Positions 33,703-42,701 of a stretch of 64,000 bases of DNA are shown here, piece after piece. Source of the stretch: CADCTB01 sp964479465 (GTDB lineage Bacteria; Actinomycetota; Acidimicrobiia; Acidimicrobiales; AC-14); assembly GCA_964479465.1 (NCBI GenBank), contig CAYZMG010000005.1, positions 49,340 to 113,339 on the forward strand, given 5' to 3'. The first letter of the stretch is position 1. Every line of letters starts with the position of its first letter. The position numbers and the translations under genes are program-made. Below the pieces are notes generated by a model. It was not told the DNA's origin, did no database searches, and saw nothing but the letters and a program-made list of their open reading frames with translations.

Positions 33703-35178
33703 GTGAAGGTCGTCGTCGTCGGCGCGGGGTTGGGCGGGCTGTCGGCCGCGTGCCATCTGGTCGGGAGGGGCCACGACGTCGAGGTGCTGGAGCGGGCCGA
33801 CGTTCCCGGGGGCCGGGCCGGCCTGTGGGACACCGAGGGCTACAAGTTCGACACCGGGCCCAGCGTCCTGACCATGAAGGGCATCCTGGCCAGCGCCTTC
33901 AACGCCGCCGGCGCCGAGATGGACACCCACCTGAAGTTGAAGCCGGTCGACCCGATGTACCGGGCCTGCTTCGCCGACGGATCGGCAATCCACGTCCGTC
34001 ACGGCCGGGAGGCCATGGTCGAAGAGATCCGGGAGACCGCCGGCGCCGCCGAGGCCGCGGGGTTCGTCCGCTTCTGCGACTACCTCACCGACCTCTACAA
34101 GCTCGAGCTGCCCAACTTCATCGACCGCAACTTCGACAACATCCTCGACATCGCCAAGCCGCCGTGGCCGCTGTTCAGCCTGGTCAAGATGGGCGGCCTG
34201 CGGCGGATGTCGAACGTGGTGGGCGGGTTCTTCGACGACCCCCGGCTCCAGAAGCTGTTCTCCTTCCAAGCCATGTACGCCGGCCTGTCGCCCTTCGAGG
34301 CCCTGGCGATCTACTGCGTCATCACCTACATGGACACCGTCGAGGGCGTCTACTTCCCCGAGGGCGGCATGCACGCCATCCCCCGGGCACTGGCCGAGGT
34401 GGCCGAGAAGGCCGGCGCCTCGTTCCGCTACAACACCACCGTCGACGGGGTCGTGCGGACCACCGACCGGCGGGTCAGTGGCGTGCGCCTGGCCGGCGGC
34501 GAGGTGGTTGCCGCCGACGCAGTCGTCCTCAATCCGGATCTGCCGGTGGCTTACCGTGAGCTGCTCCCGGGCGTGCCCATGCCCCGCGTCGCCCGCAAGG
34601 GCAACTACTCGCCGTCGTGCGCGGTGTGGCTGGCCGGCGTGAAGGGCCAGATGCCCGCCGGCTCCACCCACCACAACATCCATTTCGGCGCCGAGTGGGA
34701 GGGAGCGTTCGACGCCCTCCTTGAGCAGGGCGTGGTCATGCCCGACCCTTCCATGCTGGTCACCAGCCCGACGGTCTCCGACCCCTCGCTGGCCCCCGAC
34801 GGCCGGGTCTCGCTGTACGTGCTGGAGCCCACGCCCAACCTTGACGGCAAGGTCGACTGGACCAGCGAGCGCGACCGGCTCCGCGAGCGCCTGATCGCCC
34901 GGGTGGCTTCGTTCGGCTACCCGACGGTGGAGGTCGACGTCGAGCGCTTCGTGGACCCGACCGACTGGGAGCGCCAGGGCATGGAGCGGGGCACGCCGTT
35001 CGCCCTGGCCCACAACTTCTTCCAGACCGGCCCGTTCCGGCCCAACAACGTGACCAAGAACGCACCGGGTGTCGTGTTCGTCGGCTCGGGGACCGTGCCG
35101 GGGGTGGGGGTGCCCATGGTCCTTCTTTCCGGCCGCCTGGCCGCCGACCGGGTCGACGAGCTCGCTCGTAGCAAGTGA
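33703..35178 (+). CDS. crtI: phytoene desaturase
   Basis: CrtI converts phytoene to lycopene using FAD. GTG 33703 opens 491 residues with the dinucleotide-binding start VVVVGAGLGGLSAACHL, the FDTGPSVLTM block and the C-terminal VFVGSGTVPGVGVPMVLLSG. Length and order match the bacterial CrtI family. Its TGA overlaps the GTG of crtB. Confidence 0.95.
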   Translation: MKVVVVGAGLGGLSAACHLVGRGHDVEVLERADVPGGRAGLWDTEGYKFDTGPSVLTMKGILASAFNAAGAEMDTHLKLKPVDPMYRACFADGSAIHVRHGREAMVEEIRETAGAAEAAGFVRFCDYLTDLYKLELPNFIDRNFDNILDIAKPPWPLFSLVKMGGLRRMSNVVGGFFDDPRLQKLFSFQAMYAGLSPFEALAIYCVITYMDTVEGVYFPEGGMHAIPRALAEVAEKAGASFRYNTTVDGVVRTTDRRVSGVRLAGGEVVAADAVVLNPDLPVAYRELLPGVPMPRVARKGNYSPSCAVWLAGVKGQMPAGSTHHNIHFGAEWEGAFDALLEQGVVMPDPSMLVTSPTVSDPSLAPDGRVSLYVLEPTPNLDGKVDWTSERDRLRERLIARVASFGYPTVEVDVERFVDPTDWERQGMERGTPFALAHNFFQTGPFRPNNVTKNAPGVVFVGSGTVPGVGVPMVLLSGRLAADRVDELARSK

Positions 35179-36020
35179 TCACGCTCGAGCAGTCCTACGC
35201 CCGCTGCAAGCAGCTCAACCGCCGCTACGGCACGACGTACTACTGGTCGACCCACCTGCTGCCGGTGGTCAAGCGCCACCACGTCCACGCCCTCTACGGG
35301 TTCTGCCGCTACGCCGACGACATCGTCGACGATCTGGGCTCAACGGCGACCACCACGGTGCGGGAGGCCGCACTGACCGACTTCGGCGACCGGTTCTTCG
35401 TCGACCTGGAACGGGGCACCTCCGACGACCCGGTGCTCAAGGCCGTCGTCCACACGGTCAAGGCCTTCGACATCGACCCCGACTGCTTCCGCCGGTTCCT
35501 GCGGTCGATGGCCATGGACTTCACCGTCGAGACGTATGAGACCTTCGAGGACCTGCTCGACTACATGGACGGCTCGGCCGCCGTCATCGGCGAGATGATG
35601 GTGCCCATCCTGGAGCCGCTGCAGCCCGAGGCGTTCACCCACGCCCGGGAGCTGGGCAACGCCTTCCAGCTGTCGAACTTCTGGCGGGACGTCAACGAGG
35701 ACCTCGACCGGGGCCGGGTCTACATCCCCCAGGAGGATCTGCGGAAGTTCGGCGCCGACCCGTGGCTGCGCAAGGTCACGCCCGAGTGGCGGGAGCTGAT
35801 GGCCTTCGAGATCGCCCGCACGCGTGAGATCTACACCTCGGCCGACCTGGGCATCCCCATGCTGCCGCCGGCGTCGGCCCGCTGCATCCGCGGCGCCCGA
35901 GGCCTGTATTCCGGCATCCTGACCGAGATCGAGAAGGCCGACTACGACGTGTTCACCTCCCGGGTGCGCGTCCCGACCTGGAAGAAGCTGGCGGTCGCGT
36001 TTCGGATGCTCCGTCCCTGA
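35175..36020 (+). CDS. crtB: phytoene synthase
   Basis: CrtB joins two geranylgeranyl diphosphates head-to-head to phytoene. The 281 residues show the substrate-binding pairs FCRYADDIVDD near 42-52 and NFWRDVNEDLDRGRVYIP near 170-187. GTG 35175 overlaps the crtI stop. The next gene begins in an overlapping CTGA. Confidence 0.95.
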   Translation: MITLEQSYARCKQLNRRYGTTYYWSTHLLPVVKRHHVHALYGFCRYADDIVDDLGSTATTTVREAALTDFGDRFFVDLERGTSDDPVLKAVVHTVKAFDIDPDCFRRFLRSMAMDFTVETYETFEDLLDYMDGSAAVIGEMMVPILEPLQPEAFTHARELGNAFQLSNFWRDVNEDLDRGRVYIPQEDLRKFGADPWLRKVTPEWRELMAFEIARTREIYTSADLGIPMLPPASARCIRGARGLYSGILTEIEKADYDVFTSRVRVPTWKKLAVAFRMLRP

Positions 36021-36763
36021 AGCGCCTCAAGATCCTCCTCCTCGTCGACATGCTCATCCTCTCGGGTGGGCTGTTCCTCGTCGCCGGCCGTTACTGGTCC
36101 GCCGACACCGACCTCCAGGATGCCCTGGCCCGCTTCCGGGCCGGCACGGCGCCGGTCGACGCCGTTGCCGGCCTGCCGGCGCCCGGCGTGTACCGCTACG
36201 CCACGACCGGCGGCGAGTGGGTCTCGCTGTTCGACACCTACCGGGCCTACAGCGCAGAGACCATGCGCATCGTGACCCGCCACGGCTGCGGCGTGCGCGA
36301 GGAGCAGTTCTTCGTCACCCAGCACCTCGAGTACTACGACCGGTGCGGTTCGCAGCTGGTGCGCTACGGCACCGACATCGCCTATTGGTGGACCCACGGC
36401 ACCCAGGACTTCGTCTGCGAGGGCGGCACCTTCGACATGGCCGGCATGCGCCCCGGCGACCGGGTCGAGTGGCACTGCGCCGACGAGGACACCAGGGCCC
36501 GCCAGATCACCGAGTACATCGGCGACGAGACGGTGGAGGTCGAGGGCGTGCCTCTGCCGGCACGACGCGTGCGCTGGACCACCCTGTTCTCGGGGGCCAC
36601 GGTCGGCGGGGCGCTGGTCGAGGACTGGTTCGACCCCTCCACCGGCCTCCTGCTGAAGGAGACCCGGGACATCGTCCTGAACGTCGGATCCCAGTTCGTC
36701 GGCCGCCTGGACTACACCGACAAGTCGGCCTACACCCTGATCTCCGTCACGCCCGACCGGTAG
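36017..36763 (+). CDS. membrane-anchored hypothetical protein
   Basis: The first ATG is 36050, but a CTG at 36017 in frame would add KRLKILLLVD and complete a proper anchor (basic end, then a 20-residue hydrophobic helix), and it overlaps the crtB stop as CTGA. The outer domain has about 220 residues with four Cys and several WTT/YW aromatic pairs. Similar proteins sit near carotenoid genes in related bacteria as far as I recall, but the role is unknown. Confidence 0.6.
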   Translation: MKRLKILLLVDMLILSGGLFLVAGRYWSADTDLQDALARFRAGTAPVDAVAGLPAPGVYRYATTGGEWVSLFDTYRAYSAETMRIVTRHGCGVREEQFFVTQHLEYYDRCGSQLVRYGTDIAYWWTHGTQDFVCEGGTFDMAGMRPGDRVEWHCADEDTRARQITEYIGDETVEVEGVPLPARRVRWTTLFSGATVGGALVEDWFDPSTGLLLKETRDIVLNVGSQFVGRLDYTDKSAYTLISVTPDR

Positions 36764-36771
36764 TCGCCGGC

Positions 36772-38169
36772 TCAGGCGATCCCGATTCTCCCGATCGCGT
36801 TTCCGTTCGTCCCGCTCGTGAACCAGATGTTCCCGTCCGGCCCGGCGGCGATCCTCATGGGCGACGGCGGCGAGAAGGTCGTCAGTGTCCCGTCCTGCGC
36901 CAGCCGGAGGATGGTGTTGCGGGGGCCCTGGGTGAGCCAGATGGCACCGTCGGAGCCTTCGACCATACCGGGGAAGGAGAGATCGCGTCCCGGGATGGTG
37001 AACTCGGTCACCCGTCCGGCAGCGTCTCGGCGTCCGACACGCCCCGTGTCCGAATTCGACCCGGCGTACCAGAGGTTGCCGGCGCGGTCGACGGTGAGGG
37101 CCGACACACGGGTGAGGTCGCCCACGGCGACGGAGCCGGTGGTCCCGCTCGGGCTGATGCTCCAGAGCGCTCCACCCGAGCCTGTGAACCACAGATTTCC
37201 GTCACGACCGGCGAGGATCTGGCCTGGGGTGTCGGTCCCGGCGGCAAACTCGGTCACCTGGCCGGCCAGGTCGACCCGAGCGACCTTGCCGGTGTTCCAC
37301 TCGGTGAACCAGAGGGCACCGTCGGGCCCGGTGGTGATGCCGTGTATCGGAGCGCTGTAGGCGGTGGGGACGGCATATTCCGTCACCGTCCCGGACGGGG
37401 TGATGCGGGCCACCTTGTTGCCCGCCGTCTCCGTGAACCACAGGTTCCGGTCCGGGCCGACGGTGATGGCGCTCGGCTGGCTGCCCTTCGTCGGTGTGTG
37501 GAACTCGGTGATCGCCCCTTGGGGAGTGATGCGGCCCACCACGTCACGATTCCCTTCGGTGAACCAGAGGTTCCCGTCCGGACCAGACACGATGCCCATC
37601 GGTTGACTGGCAGGCGTCGGGAGCGGGAACAGGGTGACGCTCAAACTCGGCGGCGGGACGCTCACCGGAGGCGGGGTGACGGGGAGGGGAGGGAGCGGCA
37701 ATGCGGTGCCCGGTGGGGTCGGCTTCGCCGCCGTAGTCGTGGGCGACGCCACAGTCCTGGCCGCGGTCGTCGTGGTCGAGGCCGGCCCGGCAATGACCGG
37801 GAGTGGTGTCGTCGTGGTCGAGGCCGGCCCGGCAATGACCTGGAGTAGTGTCGTTGTGGTCGTGGGCTCCTCCATCACCGTCGAGGACGGAACCTCGACG
37901 AGCGGGCCGGATTCTCCCGATGTCACCGTCACCGAGACGATGGAAGGCCCGACGTCACGCCACAGCAAGGGCATCAGGAGGGCGGTGGCGGCGGCCACGA
38001 TGACGATCGTGCGCACACGCAGGCCAGGCTGGCGACGCAGTGAGGGGTCCGCTCCTACACGCTCGCTTTCGAATTCGGACGCGCTCGCCGCGTTCCCGCC
38101 GGTCGCCATGACGCCGATATCGGCATGGGGGTCGTCGACCTTGAGGCGAAGCTGGTCGCGTTGGCCCAT
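36772..38169 (-). CDS. secreted Vgb-like beta-propeller protein
   Basis: Start ATG 38169 lies 8 bp after the stop of the small gene upstream; ATG 38109 is an alternative. A membrane anchor lies near residues 55-70, followed by a Thr/Pro linker with a duplicated segment (VIAGPASTTTT twice). The propeller has six or more repeats ending in NLWFTE or similar, the pattern of virginiamycin B lyase-type proteins. Here it is anchored and probably binds ligands outside the cell; lyase activity is not supported. It ends 8 bp from the convergent gene. Confidence 0.75.
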   Translation of the reverse strand: MGQRDQLRLKVDDPHADIGVMATGGNAASASEFESERVGADPSLRRQPGLRVRTIVIVAAATALLMPLLWRDVGPSIVSVTVTSGESGPLVEVPSSTVMEEPTTTTTLLQVIAGPASTTTTPLPVIAGPASTTTTAARTVASPTTTAAKPTPPGTALPLPPLPVTPPPVSVPPPSLSVTLFPLPTPASQPMGIVSGPDGNLWFTEGNRDVVGRITPQGAITEFHTPTKGSQPSAITVGPDRNLWFTETAGNKVARITPSGTVTEYAVPTAYSAPIHGITTGPDGALWFTEWNTGKVARVDLAGQVTEFAAGTDTPGQILAGRDGNLWFTGSGGALWSISPSGTTGSVAVGDLTRVSALTVDRAGNLWYAGSNSDTGRVGRRDAAGRVTEFTIPGRDLSFPGMVEGSDGAIWLTQGPRNTILRLAQDGTLTTFSPPSPMRIAAGPDGNIWFTSGTNGNAIGRIGIA

Positions 38170-38177
38170 TCGGGCCG

Positions 38178-38384
38178 TCAGGCGGCGGTGGCGCCCGACG
38201 ACGCCCAAGCGTCGATGACCGTGGTGACGGGCACGAAGCGGTCCTCGCCGCCGGCGAAGATCCAGAGCGTCACGCCGCGCGCTGAGACCAGGCTGACGTC
38301 GTCAATCCGGGACCCGTCGGCGAGCGAAAGGCTCACGCTCGATCCCTCGAACCTGCGTAGCTCTCGACGCTTCTCGACGGTCAT
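38178..38384 (-). CDS. small hypothetical protein
   Basis: ATG 38384 after AAAGGG gives 68 residues of beta-rich sequence (FEGSSVSLSLADGSRIDDVSL, then GVTLWIFAGGEDRFVP). I recognise no family. It precedes the propeller gene closely on the same strand and likely shares its mRNA. Confidence 0.5.
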   Translation of the reverse strand: MTVEKRRELRRFEGSSVSLSLADGSRIDDVSLVSARGVTLWIFAGGEDRFVPVTTVIDAWASSGATAA

Positions 38385-38457
38385 CTGCGTGCCCTTTCTC
38401 GGCCAGGTGTTTCGTCTACCTAGAGCATCGACACGCCGGGCCTGATACTGGAGCGAA

Positions 38458-39474
38458 TCAGGGCAGAGTGCCCGGCGGCAGCAGCCGGTCCACCCTCGGG
38501 GATGACGCCGGCACTCGGCGGCCCTTCCACTCGACGGTGCGCCCGGTGCGGGCCCGGTACCGGCTCTCGATCGCCAGACCGGCCAGTACCACCCGGGCCA
38601 GGGGGACGAGCAGGCCGTACGCAGGGTTCTGGCCCGCCACCAGCCGGCCGCCGGCGCTGACCACCACGCCGGCCCACGGCCGCCGGGACGCAACCGGCGC
38701 CAGCAGCCAGGCCAGGTGACGCAGCAGTGAAGGGTGGAGAGCCGAGGAGTTCTTGGTCAGGCCGGCCCGCATCGCCGGCCAGCCGTCGTACATGCGGGCG
38801 GTCATGAGGGCCGGCGCCAGGCGGGCGTCGTGGCCGCCGAGGGCCAGGGCCAGATCCCGGTCGTCGATCACCGACCCCCGCACCGACGGGTGCCCGTGGC
38901 CGCCGATGGCCTCGTAGTGGTCCCGGCGGACCAGGAAGCACTGGCCGCTGGCGAACCCGGGCGGGAAGCCCTCCTGGGTCAGCGCCAGGCCCAGCTCGGG
39001 CAGGAGCAGCCGCTCCCAGAACGACCGGCACTCCAGGCCGCCGACGATGCTGGTCGAGGTCCGCCGGGTGGCGGCGGCCATCGTGGCCAGGGCGGCCGGC
39101 GCCAGCACCACGTCGGCGTCGACGAAGGCCAGCCATTCGGTGCGGGCGCCCTCGGCGCCGGCCAGGCAGGCCCGGGGCTTGCCCAGCCACCCCGCCGGCG
39201 GGTCGCCGTCGAGGCGGACGACCGCGGCGCCGGCCTCCGCCGCCACGGCACCGGTCCCGTCCGAAGAGGCGTCATCGACGACGACCACCTCGGTGGCCTG
39301 GCCGGCGACGCCGGCGACGCACGCGGCCACGACGGCAGCCTCGTCCCGGGCCGGGATGACGACCCGGACGTCGATCGCCGGCGCTGCCCGGTCAGGCCCC
39401 AGGAAGCGCCGGGCCGCCCACGCCATCCGGGCCAGTCCGGCCACCGAGACGGCGGTGGCGGGCGAGACCCTCAC
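38458..39474 (-). CDS. family 2 glycosyltransferase, CrtQ-like
   Basis: GTG 39474 gives 338 residues. The GT-A core shows VRVVIPARDEAAVV, VVVVDDASSDGTG and the metal site FVDADVVL, then the ED-like region RGSVIDDRDLA. Two hydrophobic helices near the C-terminus anchor it to the membrane. The layout resembles CrtQ-type glycosyltransferases of carotenoid clusters, and the location among crt genes supports glycosylation of a carotenoid or other lipid. Confidence 0.75.
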   Translation of the reverse strand: MRVSPATAVSVAGLARMAWAARRFLGPDRAAPAIDVRVVIPARDEAAVVAACVAGVAGQATEVVVVDDASSDGTGAVAAEAGAAVVRLDGDPPAGWLGKPRACLAGAEGARTEWLAFVDADVVLAPAALATMAAATRRTSTSIVGGLECRSFWERLLLPELGLALTQEGFPPGFASGQCFLVRRDHYEAIGGHGHPSVRGSVIDDRDLALALGGHDARLAPALMTARMYDGWPAMRAGLTKNSSALHPSLLRHLAWLLAPVASRRPWAGVVVSAGGRLVAGQNPAYGLLVPLARVVLAGLAIESRYRARTGRTVEWKGRRVPASSPRVDRLLPPGTLP

Positions 39475-39495
39475 TGATGAGGTGTACTGGCGCCG

Positions 39496-40164
39496 ATGGA
39501 TGGCGACGAGCACGTCCGCGACTGGGCGGCACTGCACGCCACCGAACCGCCCGGCGGCTTCGTCGGCGGCTGGCTGAAGGCGGCCGCCGCCGTCGCCCGG
39601 CCCCTGGCGCGGGCCGGCGTCTCGCCCAACATGGTCACCGTCGCCGCCCTGGTCATGGCCCTGGCCGCCGTCCCGCTGGCAGCGGTCGACGGCTGGATCG
39701 GCCCGGCCGCCGCCTGCCTGGCCGTCACCCTCTCCGGCCTGCTCGACTCCCTCGACGGGGCGGTGGCCGTCCAGGCCGGCCGCACCACCAAGGTCGGCTT
39801 CCTGCTCGACTCCGCCCTCGACCGCATCGCCGACGCCGCGTACCCGGCGGCCCTCGCCATCGCCGCCGGCGGCAGCGCGAGCGCAACCCGGCTGGCCGTG
39901 GGCGCCACCGCCGCCTGCTGGTGGCTGGAGTACGTCCGGGCCCGGGGATCGCTTGCCGGCGTGACGGGGAAGGCCCTCATCACGCCCGGCGAGCGTCCGA
40001 CCCGCATCATCCTGACCGCCGTCGGCCTCGGGCTGCCCGTGCTGGCGACGGCCGCCCTGTGGGCGCACGTGGTCATCGTCGGCGGATCAGCGGTCCTGTT
40101 GTTCGCCGACTCGCTTCGTCGTCTGGGTGGCGCAGAGCCCACCGCTCCCAAAGGAGCATCGTGA
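39496..40164 (+). CDS. CDP-alcohol phosphatidyltransferase-family protein
   Basis: The 222 residues have six helices and the family motif in the form DSLDGAVAVQ...GFLLDSALDR. The four Asp are present, but the Ala-Arg of DGxxAR is replaced by Ala-Val. This Arg normally contacts the CDP group, so activity or substrate may differ. The 3' end overlaps crtYd on the other strand by 92 bp. It is divergent from the glycosyltransferase. Confidence 0.75.
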   Translation: MDGDEHVRDWAALHATEPPGGFVGGWLKAAAAVARPLARAGVSPNMVTVAALVMALAAVPLAAVDGWIGPAAACLAVTLSGLLDSLDGAVAVQAGRTTKVGFLLDSALDRIADAAYPAALAIAAGGSASATRLAVGATAACWWLEYVRARGSLAGVTGKALITPGERPTRIILTAVGLGLPVLATAALWAHVVIVGGSAVLLFADSLRRLGGAEPTAPKGAS

Positions 40165-40426
40165 GGGTGATGAGGGCGAACCCGAACAGATAGTCCTCCA
40201 CCGGGATGTCCCAGGGGAAGCGGATCCCGCTGTTCTCCTCCTCGTTGTAGAGCACGATCGGCGCCGAGAGCTTCGTCAGCCACCCGTCGACCAGCACCAT
40301 GAAGAACAGGATGATGGCCCAGGAGACGTAGAACGTGAGCCTGCGGAACAGGCCGGTCTTGAACCACAGCAGCTCGACGGCGATCACGACCAGTACGGCG
40401 ACGATTCCCGCCCACGTGTACTCCAT
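40073..40426 (-). CDS. crtYd: lycopene cyclase subunit, CrtYd type
   Basis: Heterodimeric lycopene cyclases of actinobacteria consist of two small membrane proteins. This one has 117 residues, three helices and the catalytic-type motif PVEDYLFGF near residue 72. ATG 40426 overlaps the TGA of crtYc (TGATG). The product with crtYc would add ionone rings to lycopene. The C-terminus is basic and runs over the end of the convergent transferase gene. Confidence 0.85.
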   Translation of the reverse strand: MEYTWAGIVAVLVVIAVELLWFKTGLFRRLTFYVSWAIILFFMVLVDGWLTKLSAPIVLYNEEENSGIRFPWDIPVEDYLFGFALITLTMLLWERWALRHPDDEASRRTTGPLIRRR

Positions 40427-40746
40427 CAGTCGCGGTCCAGGACCCGGCGGACCGCTTCCAGGGTCAGCAGCGAGCAGATCGGGATGATGAGGAAGAAGCT
40501 CAGTTCCTCCACTGGCAGGTTGAAGGGCAGCTCCCAGCCGGTGACGTACTGCGGGTTGAAGTCCCAGTGGTCCCGGGAGATGGCGATGAGGTCCCAGGCC
40601 ACGAAAATGGCCAGCGGGACGGCCATGGCTGCCACCAGCCGGCGGGGCCGGCGCCACACCCGGGCGCCGAAGAGGAACTCCAGCGGCAGGGTGATGAGCA
40701 GGCACAGGCCCATCAAGATGAGGTACTGGAACCGGTCGATGTCCAT
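40426..40746 (-). CDS. crtYc: lycopene cyclase subunit, CrtYc type
   Basis: The 106 residues carry three helices and the motif LPVEELSFF near residue 78, equivalent to the PxE(E/D) motif of the partner. Start ATG 40746 is divergent from dxs with a 68-bp gap. Subunit names by order follow the usual Yc-Yd gene arrangement. Confidence 0.85.
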   Translation of the reverse strand: MDIDRFQYLILMGLCLLITLPLEFLFGARVWRRPRRLVAAMAVPLAIFVAWDLIAISRDHWDFNPQYVTGWELPFNLPVEELSFFLIIPICSLLTLEAVRRVLDRD

Positions 40747-40814
40747 CGGCGCACACCGTAGTTGCGGCGTTGATTACTGGAAGGGGCGGCTCGGGGGTAG
40801 CGTTGAACATCGGG

Positions 40815-42701
40815 ATGCTTCTGGAGACGATCACCGGACCGGGCGACCTCCGGGAGCTTGATGAGGACGAGCTTGAGCAGCTCGCGGGGGAGATCCGCGC
40901 CTTCATCGTCCAGTCGGTGTCGGTCACCGGCGGCCATCTGGGCTCCAACCTCGGCGTTGTCGAGCTCACCCTGGCCCTGCACCGGGTGTTCGAGTCACCC
41001 AAGGACCTGCTCCTGTGGGACACCGGGCACCAGGCGTACGTCCACAAGATCCTGACCGGGCGCCGGGAGCGGTTCTCCAGCCTGCGCCAGGCCAACGGCC
41101 TCTCCGGCTACCCGTCGCGGTCGGAGTCACCCCACGACTGGGTGGAGAACAGCCACGCCTCGACCATCCTGGGCTACGCCCACGGCCTGGCCATGGCCAT
41201 GGACCTCAAGCACGAGAGCGACCGCCGCGTGGTGGCCGTGTTCGGCGACGGATCCATGACGGGCGGCATGGCGTACGAGGCGCTCAACAACCTGGGTCAC
41301 AGCGGCCGGCGGGTCCTGATCGTCCTGAACGACAACGGGCGGTCCTACGCACCGACGGTCTCCCGGCTCGCCGCCGGCCTCACCCGGCTTCGGCTCAACC
41401 CGTCCTATGTCAAGAGCCGGGATCGCATCCAGCGGATGCTGCGGGGTGTCCCCGGCATCGGCGAGCACCTGGAGCTCGGGCTGGAAGGCATGCGGGCCGC
41501 GTCCCGCGAGGTCCTGGGCTCCGGCGGCTTCTTCGAGGCCCTGGGAGTGCGCTACATCGGCCCCATCGACGGCCACGACATCCCGCTCCTCGAGCACACC
41601 CTCAGCCGGGCGGCCGAGCTCGACGAGCCCATCCTCGTCCACGTCCTCACCCAGAAGGGCCGGGGCTACAAGCCGGCCGAGGACGACGACGAGAAGTGCC
41701 TCCACGACACCCCCGTCTTCGACCCGGTCACCGGCCCGCCGCCCTCGATGCCCGCCGGCTACACCCAGGCCTTCGCCGACGCCATCGTCACCGCCGGCGG
41801 CGCCAACCCCGACATCGTGGCCATCAGCGCGGCGATGGTCGGTCCGGTCGGCCTCATCCCGTTCCAGACCCGCCATCCCGACCGCCTCCTCGACGTCGGC
41901 ATCGCCGAGCAGCACGCGGTGACCGCGGCCGCCGGCATGGCCATGGCCGGCCTGCGCCCGGTCGTCGCCATCTACTCGACGTTCCTCACCAGAGCGTTCG
42001 ACCAGGTCAACCTCGACGTGGGCCTGCACCGCCTGCCCGTGGTCTTCGCCATCGACCGGGCCGGCATCACCGGAGACGACGGCCCCTCCCACCACGGCAT
42101 CCTCGACATGGCCCTGCTCAGCAAGGTCCCCGGGATGACGTTGTTCGCCCCGTCATCGGCCCAGGAAGTCGAGGTCATGCTCACCGAGGCGCTGTCGATC
42201 ACCGACGGCCCCTGCGCCATCCGCTACCCCAAGGGCCCGGCCCGCCAGGTGCTTCCCGGCGAGGTCGGCTCCGGCCTGTCGGCCCGGCTCCTCCAGCGGG
42301 GCGGCGACGTCTGCATCCTCGCCGTCGGCAAGATGGTCGAGGCCGCTGAGGAGGCGGCGCGGATCCTCGAGCAGCAGTCGGTGTCGGCCACCGTCTGGGA
42401 CGTGCGGGTCGTCAAGCCGCTCGACACCGCCATGATCCACGACGCCGCAACGCACCCCCTTGTCGTCACCGTTGAGGACGGGGTCCGGGAGGGCGGCGCC
42501 GGCACCGCCATCGCCGATGCTGTCGGCCTCACCGATGGCCTGCCGTCGCCGGCCGTCGTCGTGCTGGGCGTGCCCGACCGCTACATCGCCCAGGCCGCGC
42601 CCGCCGCCATCCTGGCCGCGCTCGGCCTCGACGGCCCCGGCATCGCCGCATCGGTCATCCGGGCCATGGCCGCGGTCGAGGTCATCCCCGACCGCAACTG
42701 A
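40815..42701 (+). CDS. dxs: 1-deoxy-D-xylulose-5-phosphate synthase
   Basis: Dxs condenses pyruvate and glyceraldehyde phosphate, the first step of the MEP pathway, and supplies crtE. ATG 40815 gives 628 residues; TTG 40803 after a GGGGG stretch is an alternative start. Marks: GGHLGSNLGVVELTLAL, the thiamine site GDGSMTGGMAYEALNN, QKGRGYKPAE, and DVGIAEQHAVTAAAGMA. This might be a second copy specific to carotenoids. It overlaps the lipoprotein gene (TGATG). Confidence 0.95.
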   Translation: MLLETITGPGDLRELDEDELEQLAGEIRAFIVQSVSVTGGHLGSNLGVVELTLALHRVFESPKDLLLWDTGHQAYVHKILTGRRERFSSLRQANGLSGYPSRSESPHDWVENSHASTILGYAHGLAMAMDLKHESDRRVVAVFGDGSMTGGMAYEALNNLGHSGRRVLIVLNDNGRSYAPTVSRLAAGLTRLRLNPSYVKSRDRIQRMLRGVPGIGEHLELGLEGMRAASREVLGSGGFFEALGVRYIGPIDGHDIPLLEHTLSRAAELDEPILVHVLTQKGRGYKPAEDDDEKCLHDTPVFDPVTGPPPSMPAGYTQAFADAIVTAGGANPDIVAISAAMVGPVGLIPFQTRHPDRLLDVGIAEQHAVTAAAGMAMAGLRPVVAIYSTFLTRAFDQVNLDVGLHRLPVVFAIDRAGITGDDGPSHHGILDMALLSKVPGMTLFAPSSAQEVEVMLTEALSITDGPCAIRYPKGPARQVLPGEVGSGLSARLLQRGGDVCILAVGKMVEAAEEAARILEQQSVSATVWDVRVVKPLDTAMIHDAATHPLVVTVEDGVREGGAGTAIADAVGLTDGLPSPAVVVLGVPDRYIAQAAPAAILAALGLDGPGIAASVIRAMAAVEVIPDRN

